Shown piece by piece: positions 39,166 through 46,916 of a stretch of 64,000 nucleotides of DNA. The notes beneath the pieces were generated by a model. That model saw nothing but the letters and a program-made list of their open reading frames with translations, made no database searches and was not told the DNA's origin. Position 1 is the stretch's first letter. The number at the start of each line of letters is the position of its first letter. The position numbers and the translations under genes were made by a program. The stretch comes from JANNSX01 sp041397825 (GTDB lineage: Bacteria > Pseudomonadota > Alphaproteobacteria > Rhizobiales > Hyphomicrobiaceae): the NCBI GenBank assembly GCA_041397825.1, contig JAWKVX010000007.1, forward strand, positions 262,694-326,693. The letters are read 5' to 3'.

Positions 39166-39181
39166 TGCAAAGTCCGTGCCA
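39166..39181 (-). promoter_or_regulatory. Sigma-54 (-24/-12) promoter before sciP
   Basis: Read on the minus strand the sequence is TGGCACGGACTTTGCA, matching the RpoN consensus TGGCACG-N4-TTGCA at every defined position, with GG and GC ten bases apart. Transcription would start near 39155, about 70 bp before the sciP ATG. The activator binding site was not found. Confidence 0.6.
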
Positions 39182-39242
39182 GCAATTCGACGAAATTTTT
39201 CGGATCTTTCGAAAGATGCCGGAAATCCAAGAAAACAAAGAC

Positions 39243-39271
39243 TTTCTCGACGCCTGGACGCCGCCTATAAT
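39243..39271 (+). promoter_or_regulatory. Candidate mnmA promoter
   Basis: A perfect TATAAT (39266-39271) lies about 70 bp before the mnmA ATG; the -35 region (TTTCTC or TTCTCG, 16-17 bp upstream) is weak. Confidence 0.35.
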
Positions 39272-39342
39272 GACTTCTCCACCTGCTCCGGCTGGTCGCC
39301 CGGCCGCTTGGATCCATTAACGGAACAGATGTCCGCCCCAAG

Positions 39343-40530
39343 ATGACACGCGATCTCGATATGCAGCTTCCCGGCCAGCCGGGGGAGACGCGGGTTGTCG
39401 TCGCGATGTCGGGAGGCGTCGACTCCTCCGTCGTTGCGGGCCTCCTCAGGCGCGCGGGATACGACGTCGTCGGTATCACCCTCCAACTCTACGATCACGG
39501 TGCGGCGACCCACCGTAAGGGGGCGTGTTGTGCGGGCCAGGACATCCACGATGCCCGTCGCGTGGCCGACAGGCTGGCGATCTCCCACTATGTCCTCGAC
39601 TACGAGCAGCGCTTCCGCAGCGAGGTCATCGACAGTTTTGTTGAGAGCTATGCTCAAGGCGAGACGCCATTGCCATGTGCCATCTGCAACCAGACGGTCA
39701 AGTTCCGCGACCTGCTCACTGTCGCGCGCGATCTCGGAGCACAGGCGCTCGCAACCGGTCACTATGTCCGAAACCTTCTGACACCGGCCGGTCCCGAGCT
39801 GCATCAAGCGACGGACCTCGAGCGCGACCAGTCCTACTTCCTCTATGGCACGACCCGGGAGCAGCTCGATTTCCTGCGTTTTCCTCTCGGTAACCTCGAA
39901 AAGTCCGAGGTGCGAAAACTGGCCAGCGAGCTCGGGCTTGCGGTTGCGGGCAAGCACGACAGTCAGGACATCTGCTTCGTGCCGTCCGGCCGCTATGCGG
40001 AGCTGGTGCGTCGGCTCCGGCCGGAGGCAGGAGAACCCGGGGAGATCGTCGATCTCTCTGGCAAGGTCCTCGGCCGGCATGCCGGCATCGCCAATTTCAC
40101 GATCGGACAGCGTCGCGGGCTCGGTATCTCCGCGGGTGCGCCGCTGTTCGTGGTTGCCCTGGATCAGGCGCGACGACAGGTTATCGTCGGTCCGCGCGCG
40201 GCGCTGCTCATCCGGCGGATGCGGCTCCGCGAGGTGAATTGGCTCGGTCGGGGGCGGTTGGCGGACATTCCGGACAGCGGCTTGGAGCTGGCCGCCAGGG
40301 TGCGCTCGACCGGCCCATTGCGCCCGGCCCGCATGTGGATGCGCAGGGGCGCGGTCGAGGTCGAGGTCGACGGTGGCGAGGAGGGGGTGTCGCCGGGTCA
40401 GGCCTGCGTCCTCTACGACACCGCGGAGGGGCCGACGCGCGTCCTCGGTGGCGGCACGATCGAGAGCACCGAGGCAATGCAGGCGGTTGCCGATCCCGAC
40501 GCGCGCCAGATGGCGGGGCTGCCAGTCTGA
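39343..40530 (+). CDS. mnmA: tRNA-specific 2-thiouridylase MnmA
   Basis: MnmA thiolates U34 of tRNA-Lys, -Glu and -Gln, receiving sulfur through the Tus relay. The 395-residue product has the PP-loop SGGVDSS, catalytic cysteine in TPLPCAICN, the second cysteine in DSQDICFVP and the FTIGQRRGLG segment. The start is ATG 39343, with ATG 39361 possible. A tRNA-Met gene follows. Two TusA-like proteins are encoded elsewhere in the window, but their context points to sulfur oxidation rather than tRNA thiolation. Confidence 0.95.
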   Translation: MTRDLDMQLPGQPGETRVVVAMSGGVDSSVVAGLLRRAGYDVVGITLQLYDHGAATHRKGACCAGQDIHDARRVADRLAISHYVLDYEQRFRSEVIDSFVESYAQGETPLPCAICNQTVKFRDLLTVARDLGAQALATGHYVRNLLTPAGPELHQATDLERDQSYFLYGTTREQLDFLRFPLGNLEKSEVRKLASELGLAVAGKHDSQDICFVPSGRYAELVRRLRPEAGEPGEIVDLSGKVLGRHAGIANFTIGQRRGLGISAGAPLFVVALDQARRQVIVGPRAALLIRRMRLREVNWLGRGRLADIPDSGLELAARVRSTGPLRPARMWMRRGAVEVEVDGGEEGVSPGQACVLYDTAEGPTRVLGGGTIESTEAMQAVADPDARQMAGLPV

Positions 40531-40582
40531 CGCCAGATCCGGCGTTTGGTCTCGAGGGCATAGGGCGGACGCGGCGCCATCC

Positions 40583-40611
40583 TTGACACCCGAAGGACCG
40601 GCTCCTTATAT
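40583..40611 (+). promoter_or_regulatory. Sigma-70 promoter of tRNA-Met
   Basis: TTGACA (40583-40588) and TTATAT (40606-40611) are separated by exactly 17 bp, and the tRNA begins 12 bases after the -10 box. This is the clearest vegetative promoter in the window. Confidence 0.8.
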
Positions 40612-40623
40612 CCCGGCACTCTT

Positions 40624-40700
40624 GGCGGAGTAGCTCAGTTGGTTAGAGCACGGGAATCATAATCCTGGGGTCGGGGGTTCAAGTCCCTCCTCCGCTACCA
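40624..40700 (+). tRNA. tRNA-Met (anticodon CAT), elongator type
   Basis: The 77-nt gene folds as a cloverleaf: acceptor GGCGGAG pairs with CTCCGCT; D arm TAGCTCAGTTGGTTAGAGC; anticodon stem CGGGA/TCCTG around loop ATCATAA with anticodon CAT; T arm GGGGGTTCAAGTCCCTC; and an encoded CCA end. The first base pair is G-U and the anticodon stem lacks the three G-C pairs of initiators, so it is an elongator (or possibly an Ile-CAT species needing lysidine). It has its own strong promoter. Confidence 0.95.
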
Positions 40701-40776
40701 AGACTTCTTGTGACTTGGACGTTGCGGCCGGCGGGCCGACCGCCGCATGCCTCGCGCAAGGCTCCATTCGCCTTCA

Positions 40777-42162
40777 TCACGCAGCCCGCTGCTGGCCTCC
40801 GAGAGTGGCCAGGCGCCGCCTTGCGCGCTGGGCGGCCTCGTAGCCCGTGCCCGCGGCTGTCTCCATGTTGCCGATCTCGGAGAAATAGTCGCCGGCGAGG
40901 TGGATGTCCGTGTCGGTGCGATCCGAGTAGCGGACAACCGGGCCGAAATCGAAGCCTGCCGGGCGATAGGTGTTCCCCGGCGACCACTTCTGGACTTTCG
41001 TCTCGACGATGAGCGGCCGGATCTCGGGGTAGAGCTGGAAGATGTCCGAGAGATAGCGTTCGCGGATCTCGTCCTCGGTGAGCCGCATCATCTCGGCCGC
41101 CGGTTTGCCGCCCGAATAGACCATGAAGCTCGATCCGCGCTTGGCGCCGCCGAGCGCCCGAAGCGGGTTCGAATGGTTGAACATCATGTTGATGGTCCGG
41201 CCGGGCACCGTGATGGCGTAGATGTCGTCCCAGGGCATGGGCTTGGTCTCGTTGGTCCGCACCGCCATGCTAGGGAAGGGACCATAGCGGACATTGGCAA
41301 GCGTCGCTCGGACGGGCTCCGGCAGGCTGCTGGCGATGCGGGATGCCGCGAAAGCGGGGATCGCGACGATGACTTGCGAAGCCGATACGGTCTCCTGCCG
41401 GCCCCCCCGCTCGAAAGTGACGGCGGTCTGCCGGCCTCGCGGCTCGAGGCTCGTCGCCGTCGCCTCGACGAGGGCGCGATCGCCGAGCCGCTCGGTCATC
41501 ACCTCGCCGAGGCGGCCTGAGCCGCCCATCATGTTGACGGCCATCGAGTCACCCTTGCCGGCCCACACCATGCCGAACAGTGTCAGGCCGACACCGGCGC
41601 TGATGTCCTCGAGCTCAGCCGCGCTGCGTTGTCCCGCGGCTCGGAAGAGGGACTCTATTCTGGCCGGCATCGGCCCGAGAAACGCGCGGAAGGAGTGATC
41701 GGACATGAAGCGGGCGGTGCGAGCCCGCCGATTCTCGCTGCTCTCGCCTGCGAGTGGCTGTGTTGCCTGCTGCCAGTGCCTGACGCCTGCCTTGATCTTG
41801 AGGCCGACTCGGGCGAGCGCGATCCGCTCGAAGAGGGAGAGCGGCAGTGTGAGCGGCAGGGCCGAGACGGAGGCTGGCGCAACGACTTTGCCTTGATGCC
41901 AGAGCGCGAACTTGTTGCCCGGGATCGGTATGGTCTCGAGACCTATCTCGAGCATGAGATTGCGCATATAGGATCCCGGCGCCGGAAACAGATGTCCGCC
42001 GAAATTGAGCCACATGTCGTCGCGCGGTAGCGAAAAGAGACGCCCGCCCAGGCGATGCGTTCGTTCCACGAGGAGGATGTTGAGATCTCTGAGCTGCCAG
42101 GCGGCCATCAGGCCTGCCGGACCGCCACCGATGATGACGACATCGTAGGATGCTTCGCTCAT
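40777..42162 (-). CDS. FAD-dependent amine oxidase/protoporphyrinogen oxidase-like protein
   Basis: The 461-residue product begins with a Rossmann FAD site (VVIIGGGPAGLMAAWQL), a RLGGRLFSLP segment typical of the flavin amine oxidase superfamily, and ends with HLAGDYFSEIGNMETAAGTGYEAA, the second FAD-contact region of that superfamily. The substrate is not predictable; relatives include protoporphyrinogen oxidase, amine oxidase and phytoene desaturase-like enzymes. The ATG at 42162 starts directly at the FAD domain. It is monocistronic on the minus strand, divergent from the permease operon. Confidence 0.7.
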   Translation of the reverse strand: MSEASYDVVIIGGGPAGLMAAWQLRDLNILLVERTHRLGGRLFSLPRDDMWLNFGGHLFPAPGSYMRNLMLEIGLETIPIPGNKFALWHQGKVVAPASVSALPLTLPLSLFERIALARVGLKIKAGVRHWQQATQPLAGESSENRRARTARFMSDHSFRAFLGPMPARIESLFRAAGQRSAAELEDISAGVGLTLFGMVWAGKGDSMAVNMMGGSGRLGEVMTERLGDRALVEATATSLEPRGRQTAVTFERGGRQETVSASQVIVAIPAFAASRIASSLPEPVRATLANVRYGPFPSMAVRTNETKPMPWDDIYAITVPGRTINMMFNHSNPLRALGGAKRGSSFMVYSGGKPAAEMMRLTEDEIRERYLSDIFQLYPEIRPLIVETKVQKWSPGNTYRPAGFDFGPVVRYSDRTDTDIHLAGDYFSEIGNMETAAGTGYEAAQRARRRLATLGGQQRAA

Positions 42163-42721
42163 AACGGGTCTCACGTGTGCCGGCCTTCGGATCCGACTCG
42201 TAACCGCAACCGCCTCGTCGGCCAAGTCGTTTGAGAGCGCGGGAAGGTCGTTCGAACGGATCGTGTGCGAGCCGCCGCCCGTGCGTTGCGGCGTCTGCCG
42301 AGCGGCGCGAACTCGCGAGTCAGACGACGGGCGTTGCACGTGGTGGAAGGGCCGCCGTCGACCCGTCGCGAGACCAGGCGATCTCCCCCGATCGGAGGAA
42401 TATCCCCCTTCCGACCAAATTGACGGACTTTCATTTCGCTTAAATATTGTTTCCTCGCAGTTGCGTGCGGTGTGGTGTGACCGCCGTGCGATTTGGGGGG
42501 AATCCAAAAAAGGAGTGCGTCGCCGTGGCGCGGGCTGCGCCTGACGGAGAGGCTATGAAGCCGCCGCTGCATTCGCGGAAACGCCGGGCAGCGAAGGCCA
42601 ATTCGACCCTCGGTCGCGCAGCGGTGTGCTTGGATCGCAGGACGGCTGTTCGGGGAATCTCATGCTCAGCAGAGACCTGCTTCCCGAACGGATGAGGAAT
42701 CCATCGGAGGGAGGAGTCATC
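42163..42721. other. Intergenic region upstream of the permease operon
   Basis: This 559-bp divergent interval contains a possible promoter (42420-42448) and a leader frame at 42555-42695 encoding a basic 46-residue peptide with GGAGAGG before its ATG. The peptide has no recognisable features and could be a regulatory leader or chance. An AT-rich island near 42420-42460 stands out against the GC-rich surroundings. Confidence 0.4.
42420..42448 (+). promoter_or_regulatory. Candidate promoter of the permease operon
   Basis: TTGACG at 42420-42425 is followed after 17 bp by AATATT within an AT-rich patch. The -35 is good, the -10 only fair. It would give a leader of about 270 bases before the first gene at 42722. 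Confidence 0.35.
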
Positions 42722-43009
42722 ATGCAGCAGAAGATCTCGGATCCACGTATCGACAAGATGTTTGGCACCGACCGATTGTGGGCTTACGGCGCCGTTCTGG
42801 TGCTTTGGCTGCTGTATGCCTTCGTGTTTCTCGAGGTCATGCCCAACGTGGTCGACAGCATGACCCTCATTGTTCTCGCGATCGGTGGTGGGCTCGTGTT
42901 GCTGTTCAATACGGCGTCGATCCTGGCGATGATCAGTCACTACGGCGAGGACAAAGAGAACATCTACGGCCTCGATCTGCACTATCTCGATCTCATGAAG
43001 AAACCCTAG
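42722..43009 (+). CDS. Small membrane protein, permease operon gene 1
   Basis: The 95-residue product has two TM helices (about 25-46 and 51-72), a charged N-terminus and a C-terminal tail with GLDLHYLDLMKKP. A very strong GGGAGGAG ribosome site precedes ATG 42722. I do not recognise the family. The next gene starts 10 bp downstream, and the four genes to 44987 are tightly packed, so it probably works with the APC permease. Confidence 0.75.
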   Translation: MQQKISDPRIDKMFGTDRLWAYGAVLVLWLLYAFVFLEVMPNVVDSMTLIVLAIGGGLVLLFNTASILAMISHYGEDKENIYGLDLHYLDLMKKP

Positions 43010-43019
43010 GGAGGAGCCG

Positions 43020-43400
43020 ATGGCACGGCAGATTTATTCTCCGCCAAAGCAATCGATGCTCGGGCAGACGATCGACTCGTTGTTCCTCCTGTTCCTGGTG
43101 TTCGTCGCCCTGTTCGTGCCCCTGTGGCTCGGCCTCGCGGGCGGCGGCAAGACCACACTCGAGTTCGCCGACAAGAGCTGGACGGGTCTCGGCCAGAACG
43201 CGACCATGTCGTCCGCCTGGGAGCAACTCGGCTACACGCCGGAAACTGCGACCGAGATCATCGCCTCGCGCTTCGACTATTCCTTCGACCCTATCGCGAT
43301 GCTGATCACTGCGGTCGTCGTGATCGGCTACTTCTACATCCTCGTCCACTTCTCGCGCCGCGAGTACCGCGACGTCATCGCCGAGCGTTTCGACAAGTGA
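43020..43400 (+). CDS. Small membrane protein, permease operon gene 2
   Basis: The 126-residue product has two TM helices (about 18-42 and 92-112) bracketing an extracytoplasmic loop of about 50 residues (GKTTLEFADKSWTGLGQN and on). The RBS GGGAGGAG sits at the end of gene 1. No characterised family is recognised. The loop could bind substrate or contact the permease; this is inference from topology and context. Confidence 0.75.
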   Translation: MARQIYSPPKQSMLGQTIDSLFLLFLVFVALFVPLWLGLAGGGKTTLEFADKSWTGLGQNATMSSAWEQLGYTPETATEIIASRFDYSFDPIAMLITAVVVIGYFYILVHFSRREYRDVIAERFDK

Positions 43401-43419
43401 ACCGGCAAGGGGCGAAATC

Positions 43420-43605
43420 ATGAATAGCTTTCAGATGCTCGAATACGCGGCCTGGGCCATCGCGGCCTTGCTCGGCCTTTGGATGCTCTACGATCTGATC
43501 AAGACGGATCGTTCCTTCAGCGAGGAGGTTCTGACGTCCTCGCGTGAAGGTGAGATCGAGGATGCGCTGGTCATCGACCCGCCGCACCAGGGAGGCCACC
43601 GGTGA
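43420..43605 (+). CDS. Small membrane protein, permease operon gene 3
   Basis: The 61-residue product has a single TM helix (about residues 9-27) and an acidic cytoplasmic tail (SREGEIEDALVIDPP). AAGGGGCG precedes ATG 43420. Its stop overlaps the GTG start of the permease gene, which strongly suggests coupled synthesis. The family is unknown to me. Confidence 0.7.
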   Translation: MNSFQMLEYAAWAIAALLGLWMLYDLIKTDRSFSEEVLTSSREGEIEDALVIDPPHQGGHR

Positions 43606-44987
43606 CACAATCAACTGCCATTCATGGCGAGCGCATCTCGCTCCTGCGGGTGCTCGGTCCCGGTCACGTCTGGGCGCTCGGCGTCGGCATCGTTCTCGTC
43701 GGCGAGTACATGGGCTGGAACTTCGCGGTCGGTAAAGGCGGCGCGATAGCCGCGCTGATCGCCTGTTGGTTCGCGGGTCTGCTCTACACCTGCGTCGCCA
43801 TGATCGATTCCGAGGTCACCTCGACGGTCGCGGCCGCTGGTGGACAGTATGCGCAGGCCAAGCACATTGTCGGCCCGCTGATGGCGTTCAATGTCGGCCT
43901 CTATCTCGTCTTCGCCTACACCATGCTGGAGGCGGCGAATGCGATCACGCTTGGCTACCTTGTGCAGACGGTGGGCACGATGTCGGGTTTCGAGGGCGTG
44001 CAGGACAAACCCTTCATCGTACTGACGATCATGTTCCTGGCGTGGCTCAACTATCGCGGCGTCTATGCGACGCTGACCTTCAATCTCGTCATCACGGCCA
44101 TCGCCTTTGTCGCGATCATCTTGCTGTTCTTTGCGATGCAACCCTGGTCCAACGCGACACTGAAGCACAGCGAGTTGCTGACGGGGCTGCCCTATGGCTG
44201 GCTTGGCGTCGTCGCCTCGCTCCACTTCGGTCTCTGGTACTATCTAGGCATCGAGGGCACGACGCAGGCGGCGGAGGAGGTGCGCTCTCCGGCCCGCTCT
44301 TTGCCGCTCGGCACCATGACCGGCATGATCACGCTGCTGATCGCGGCGACCATGACGTGGTATGTTTGTGCTGGCTTGATGCCATGGGAGTATCTGGGAC
44401 AGGCCGTGACGCCGCTCTTCGATGCGGCACGCCTGACGAACTCGCTGCCGTTGATGGTGCTCCTGTTCATCGGCACGGTATTCTCGACGCTCGCCTCAGC
44501 GAACGGCTGCATCAATGATGCCTCCCGCGCCTGGTTCTCGATGGGCCGGGACCGGTATCTGCCGGTTGTCTTCGGCGCCGTGCATCCGAAGTATCGGACG
44601 CCCTACCGGTCGATCGTCTTCCTGGTGCCGGTGGCGCTCGTCTTCGCCTACTTCGCACCGCTCGATCAGGTCATCACCTTCTCGATCCTGTCGGGGCTGT
44701 TGGGCTACACCTTCATGTCATTCAATGTGATGATGTTCCGCAATAAGTGGCCGCTGGGCTCGATCAAGCGGGGCTATGTCCACCCGCTGCATCCGTTGCC
44801 GGCGATCGTGCTGCTGCTGCTCTGTGCGGCGACCTACTTCGCGGTCTTCCTTGGCTATGGCACCCAGCTCGTGGCGATGATGGTGTTCTACATCGTCGCC
44901 TCGCTCTGGTTCCACTTCCATAGGTACCGCTTCGTCCGTCGTGGCGACCAATTCACCATGGCTTGGCCACGGCCCCGGGGCTGGTGA
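43602..44987 (+). CDS. APC-superfamily permease, ethanolamine permease-like
   Basis: The 461-residue protein has about 12 TM helices and the amino acid-polyamine-organocation architecture. Segments such as WYYLGIEGTTQAAEEVRSPAR and SANGCINDASRAWFSMGRDR resemble ethanolamine and related amine permeases. The true substrate is unknown. The GTG start overlaps the stop of the 61-residue membrane protein. The dedicated trio of small membrane proteins is unusual for an APC transporter, which normally acts alone. Confidence 0.8.
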   Translation: MTQSTAIHGERISLLRVLGPGHVWALGVGIVLVGEYMGWNFAVGKGGAIAALIACWFAGLLYTCVAMIDSEVTSTVAAAGGQYAQAKHIVGPLMAFNVGLYLVFAYTMLEAANAITLGYLVQTVGTMSGFEGVQDKPFIVLTIMFLAWLNYRGVYATLTFNLVITAIAFVAIILLFFAMQPWSNATLKHSELLTGLPYGWLGVVASLHFGLWYYLGIEGTTQAAEEVRSPARSLPLGTMTGMITLLIAATMTWYVCAGLMPWEYLGQAVTPLFDAARLTNSLPLMVLLFIGTVFSTLASANGCINDASRAWFSMGRDRYLPVVFGAVHPKYRTPYRSIVFLVPVALVFAYFAPLDQVITFSILSGLLGYTFMSFNVMMFRNKWPLGSIKRGYVHPLHPLPAIVLLLLCAATYFAVFLGYGTQLVAMMVFYIVASLWFHFHRYRFVRRGDQFTMAWPRPRGW

Positions 44988-45102
44988 TCCGGGGACAGGC
45001 GAGAGGGGGGACGCCCAAGGCTTCGCCCTCTCGCGGCTGTCCGAGGCCGACACCGGCGGCTCGTGTCACAGCAGATGGGCTGAGAAGGACGGTGCGATCC
45101 AG

Positions 45103-45852
45103 ATGAGCTTGGCGTTGCCCCTTGCAATTGGGACCGTCGGCATCGTGCTGGTCGCTTACCTGGCCAGGCGGGATCACCATCGCCGATTGGCGGAGCGGAA
45201 AGCGCTTCTCGATGGCGCCAGGGAGGTGCTCGACGACGCCGACATCAGCCTGGGCCGCGACGGATTTCCTCGTCTTGACGGATGGTGGCGCGGTCGGCGC
45301 GCCCGCGTCGAGCTCATTCCGGACACTCTGACCATCCGCCGGCTGCCGCAGCTCTGGCTCTCGGTGACGCTGGCGGCTCCCGACGAGGCCCGCACGCCCT
45401 TTGCGGCGCTCGTACGCCATGGTGGCGCGGAGTTCTATGCACTCGCGCACCGGCTCAGTGTCCGCCTCGAGCCGCCGTCGGGTCTGCCGGAGGAGGTTGT
45501 GCTCCGCGGCACGGGGACGGCCTCGCAAGCCAGCCTCGACCGCGTCGCGAGCGCGCTCGGCTCGATCCTCTCCGATGCTCGGGTGAAGGAGGTCGCCGCA
45601 ACTCGGCAGGGCGTTCGATTGATCCGTCAGGCGGCGGAAGGCCGTCGCGGCGAGCATGTGTTGCTTCGTCAGCCGGTGTTCGACGCTGCCAGCGTGTCGC
45701 CCGGGGAACTCGAGAGCGCGCTCGAGGCTCTATGGATGTTGCATCAGCCTGGTGTCGCATGCCCGGCCTCGGCAGCGCGTGTCGAGCGATTGGGATCGAC
45801 CTCGGTGCCCGTCGCAGGCCAGGAGAATGCCGAACCGAAGGTCGCCAGATGA
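45103..45852 (+). CDS. Hypothetical protein with N-terminal membrane anchor
   Basis: The 249-residue product has one N-terminal TM helix (about 4-20) and a soluble alpha/beta domain (HHRRLAERKALLDGAREVLD; FPRLDGWWRGRRARVELIP). No catalytic motif is recognised. I chose ATG 45103 because it starts just before the TM helix; the frame is open further upstream over the permease tail but with unprotein-like composition. Its stop overlaps the next gene start. Confidence 0.6.
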   Translation: MSLALPLAIGTVGIVLVAYLARRDHHRRLAERKALLDGAREVLDDADISLGRDGFPRLDGWWRGRRARVELIPDTLTIRRLPQLWLSVTLAAPDEARTPFAALVRHGGAEFYALAHRLSVRLEPPSGLPEEVVLRGTGTASQASLDRVASALGSILSDARVKEVAATRQGVRLIRQAAEGRRGEHVLLRQPVFDAASVSPGELESALEALWMLHQPGVACPASAARVERLGSTSVPVAGQENAEPKVAR

Positions 45853-46124
45853 GCGCGCGCCGGCCAGTTCACCCCTATCTCGTGCTCCTGGTCGCCATTC
45901 TGCTGCCGGGCGGGGGTCATCTCCTGCTTGGGCAGCCGCAGCGCGGCCTGGTCTTCGCATTCTTCTCGTTGCTTCTTGCCGTCGTCTCGTGGCACACGAC
46001 GACGCCAGAGCACTCCTTCATCGGCCGTTCCGCCTTTGGCCTCTTCGTCTGGGCCCTGTCCATCCCGGATGCCTATCGGACCGCCCGGCTGCGCTATGCC
46101 CAGTGGCAGATACGGCAGGCGTGA
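45849..46124 (+). CDS. Hypothetical small membrane protein
   Basis: The 91-residue product has two or three hydrophobic segments, with HPYLVLLVAILLPGGGHLLLGQPQRG near the start (residues about 8-33) and a basic C-terminus. The LPGGGHLLLGQ pattern resembles short membrane proteins of unknown function. It begins by ATGA overlap with the upstream gene and is convergent with the DUF1641 gene, so these two hypotheticals form their own unit or the tail of the permease operon. Confidence 0.6.
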   Translation: MSARRPVHPYLVLLVAILLPGGGHLLLGQPQRGLVFAFFSLLLAVVSWHTTTPEHSFIGRSAFGLFVWALSIPDAYRTARLRYAQWQIRQA

Positions 46125-46301
46125 AGCCGGGTGCATGGCTCCGGTAGGTTCGTCCTGCGCGATCGGAAGGTTCCCACCGACCACGTCGGTCCGAACGCGG
46201 ATCGGGGGGGCCAGGAGCAGGCCGACGCCGAAGGCCATGACGTCATCGGTCCATCAGCTTCGCAGACTTGGACACGGCTGATCGCATGGGCCCCCGCCCG
46301 C

Positions 46302-46904
46302 TCACGAGCTCTTCAGCGCCTTGCCGACATTGATCAGGTGGCGCAGCGAATCCTGGTTGTCCTTGTCACGCAGTAGTGCCATGAGGCCGCCGAGGCCGCC
46401 CCGCGCATGTGTGCCCTTGGCGGTCGCCGCACTGGCGCTCTCGAGGGCCCCCAGCATGCGATCGATCGCCTCAAGCTTGCCGATGATGCGCGGCAGGAAC
46501 ACCGCCAGCTTCTCGAGCCCGCCAGAGGCCTCGAGGGATTCGACCAGAGCCACCAGCTGAGCGCCGCCGCCGCGATTGAAGCGATCGAACAGGCTCAGCG
46601 CCTCGCTGCTGGTCTCTGCAACGCGGGTGATGATCTCGTCGCTGAGTGAATCCTGGGCCGCGGCGTAGACGCGCGCAAGCTGGATGAGCCGGTCCAGGTC
46701 GCCGTTCTCGACCAGGGCCGTCAGGGCCGGCAGAGCCTTGGCCACTCCCGATCGGTTGACCTGATCCAAGAGGTCGAGGCCATCGGTGGCAGCTCCGGCC
46801 AGCCGCGTCACGATCTCGTCACTGAGGGAATCGTTGACGGCGTGTGTCAGATGCATGATGTCGTCCGGCAGGGGCGCGCTCGCGCCATTCTCAGACTGAG
46901 CCAT
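46302..46904 (-). CDS. DUF1641 protein associated with sulfide:quinone oxidoreductase
   Basis: The 200-residue, mainly helical product carries internally repeated segments (DSLSDEIVTRLAGAATDGLDL and DSLSDEIITRVAETSSEALSL) and a Gly-rich GLGGLMALLRDKD near the C-terminus, as in DUF1641 proteins often encoded next to SQR-like flavoproteins and formate dehydrogenases. The function is unknown; a membrane-docking or partner role for the oxidoreductase is inferred from synteny. It is 12 bp downstream of the SQR gene on the same strand. Confidence 0.75.
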   Translation of the reverse strand: MAQSENGASAPLPDDIMHLTHAVNDSLSDEIVTRLAGAATDGLDLLDQVNRSGVAKALPALTALVENGDLDRLIQLARVYAAAQDSLSDEIITRVAETSSEALSLFDRFNRGGGAQLVALVESLEASGGLEKLAVFLPRIIGKLEAIDRMLGALESASAATAKGTHARGGLGGLMALLRDKDNQDSLRHLINVGKALKSS

Positions 46905-46916
46905 GGCGGATCTCCC

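Noticed and set aside
40624..40776. tRNA-Met 3' end as an integration site
   Set aside because: No integrase gene and no repeated copy of the tRNA end were seen nearby; the flanking genes look native.
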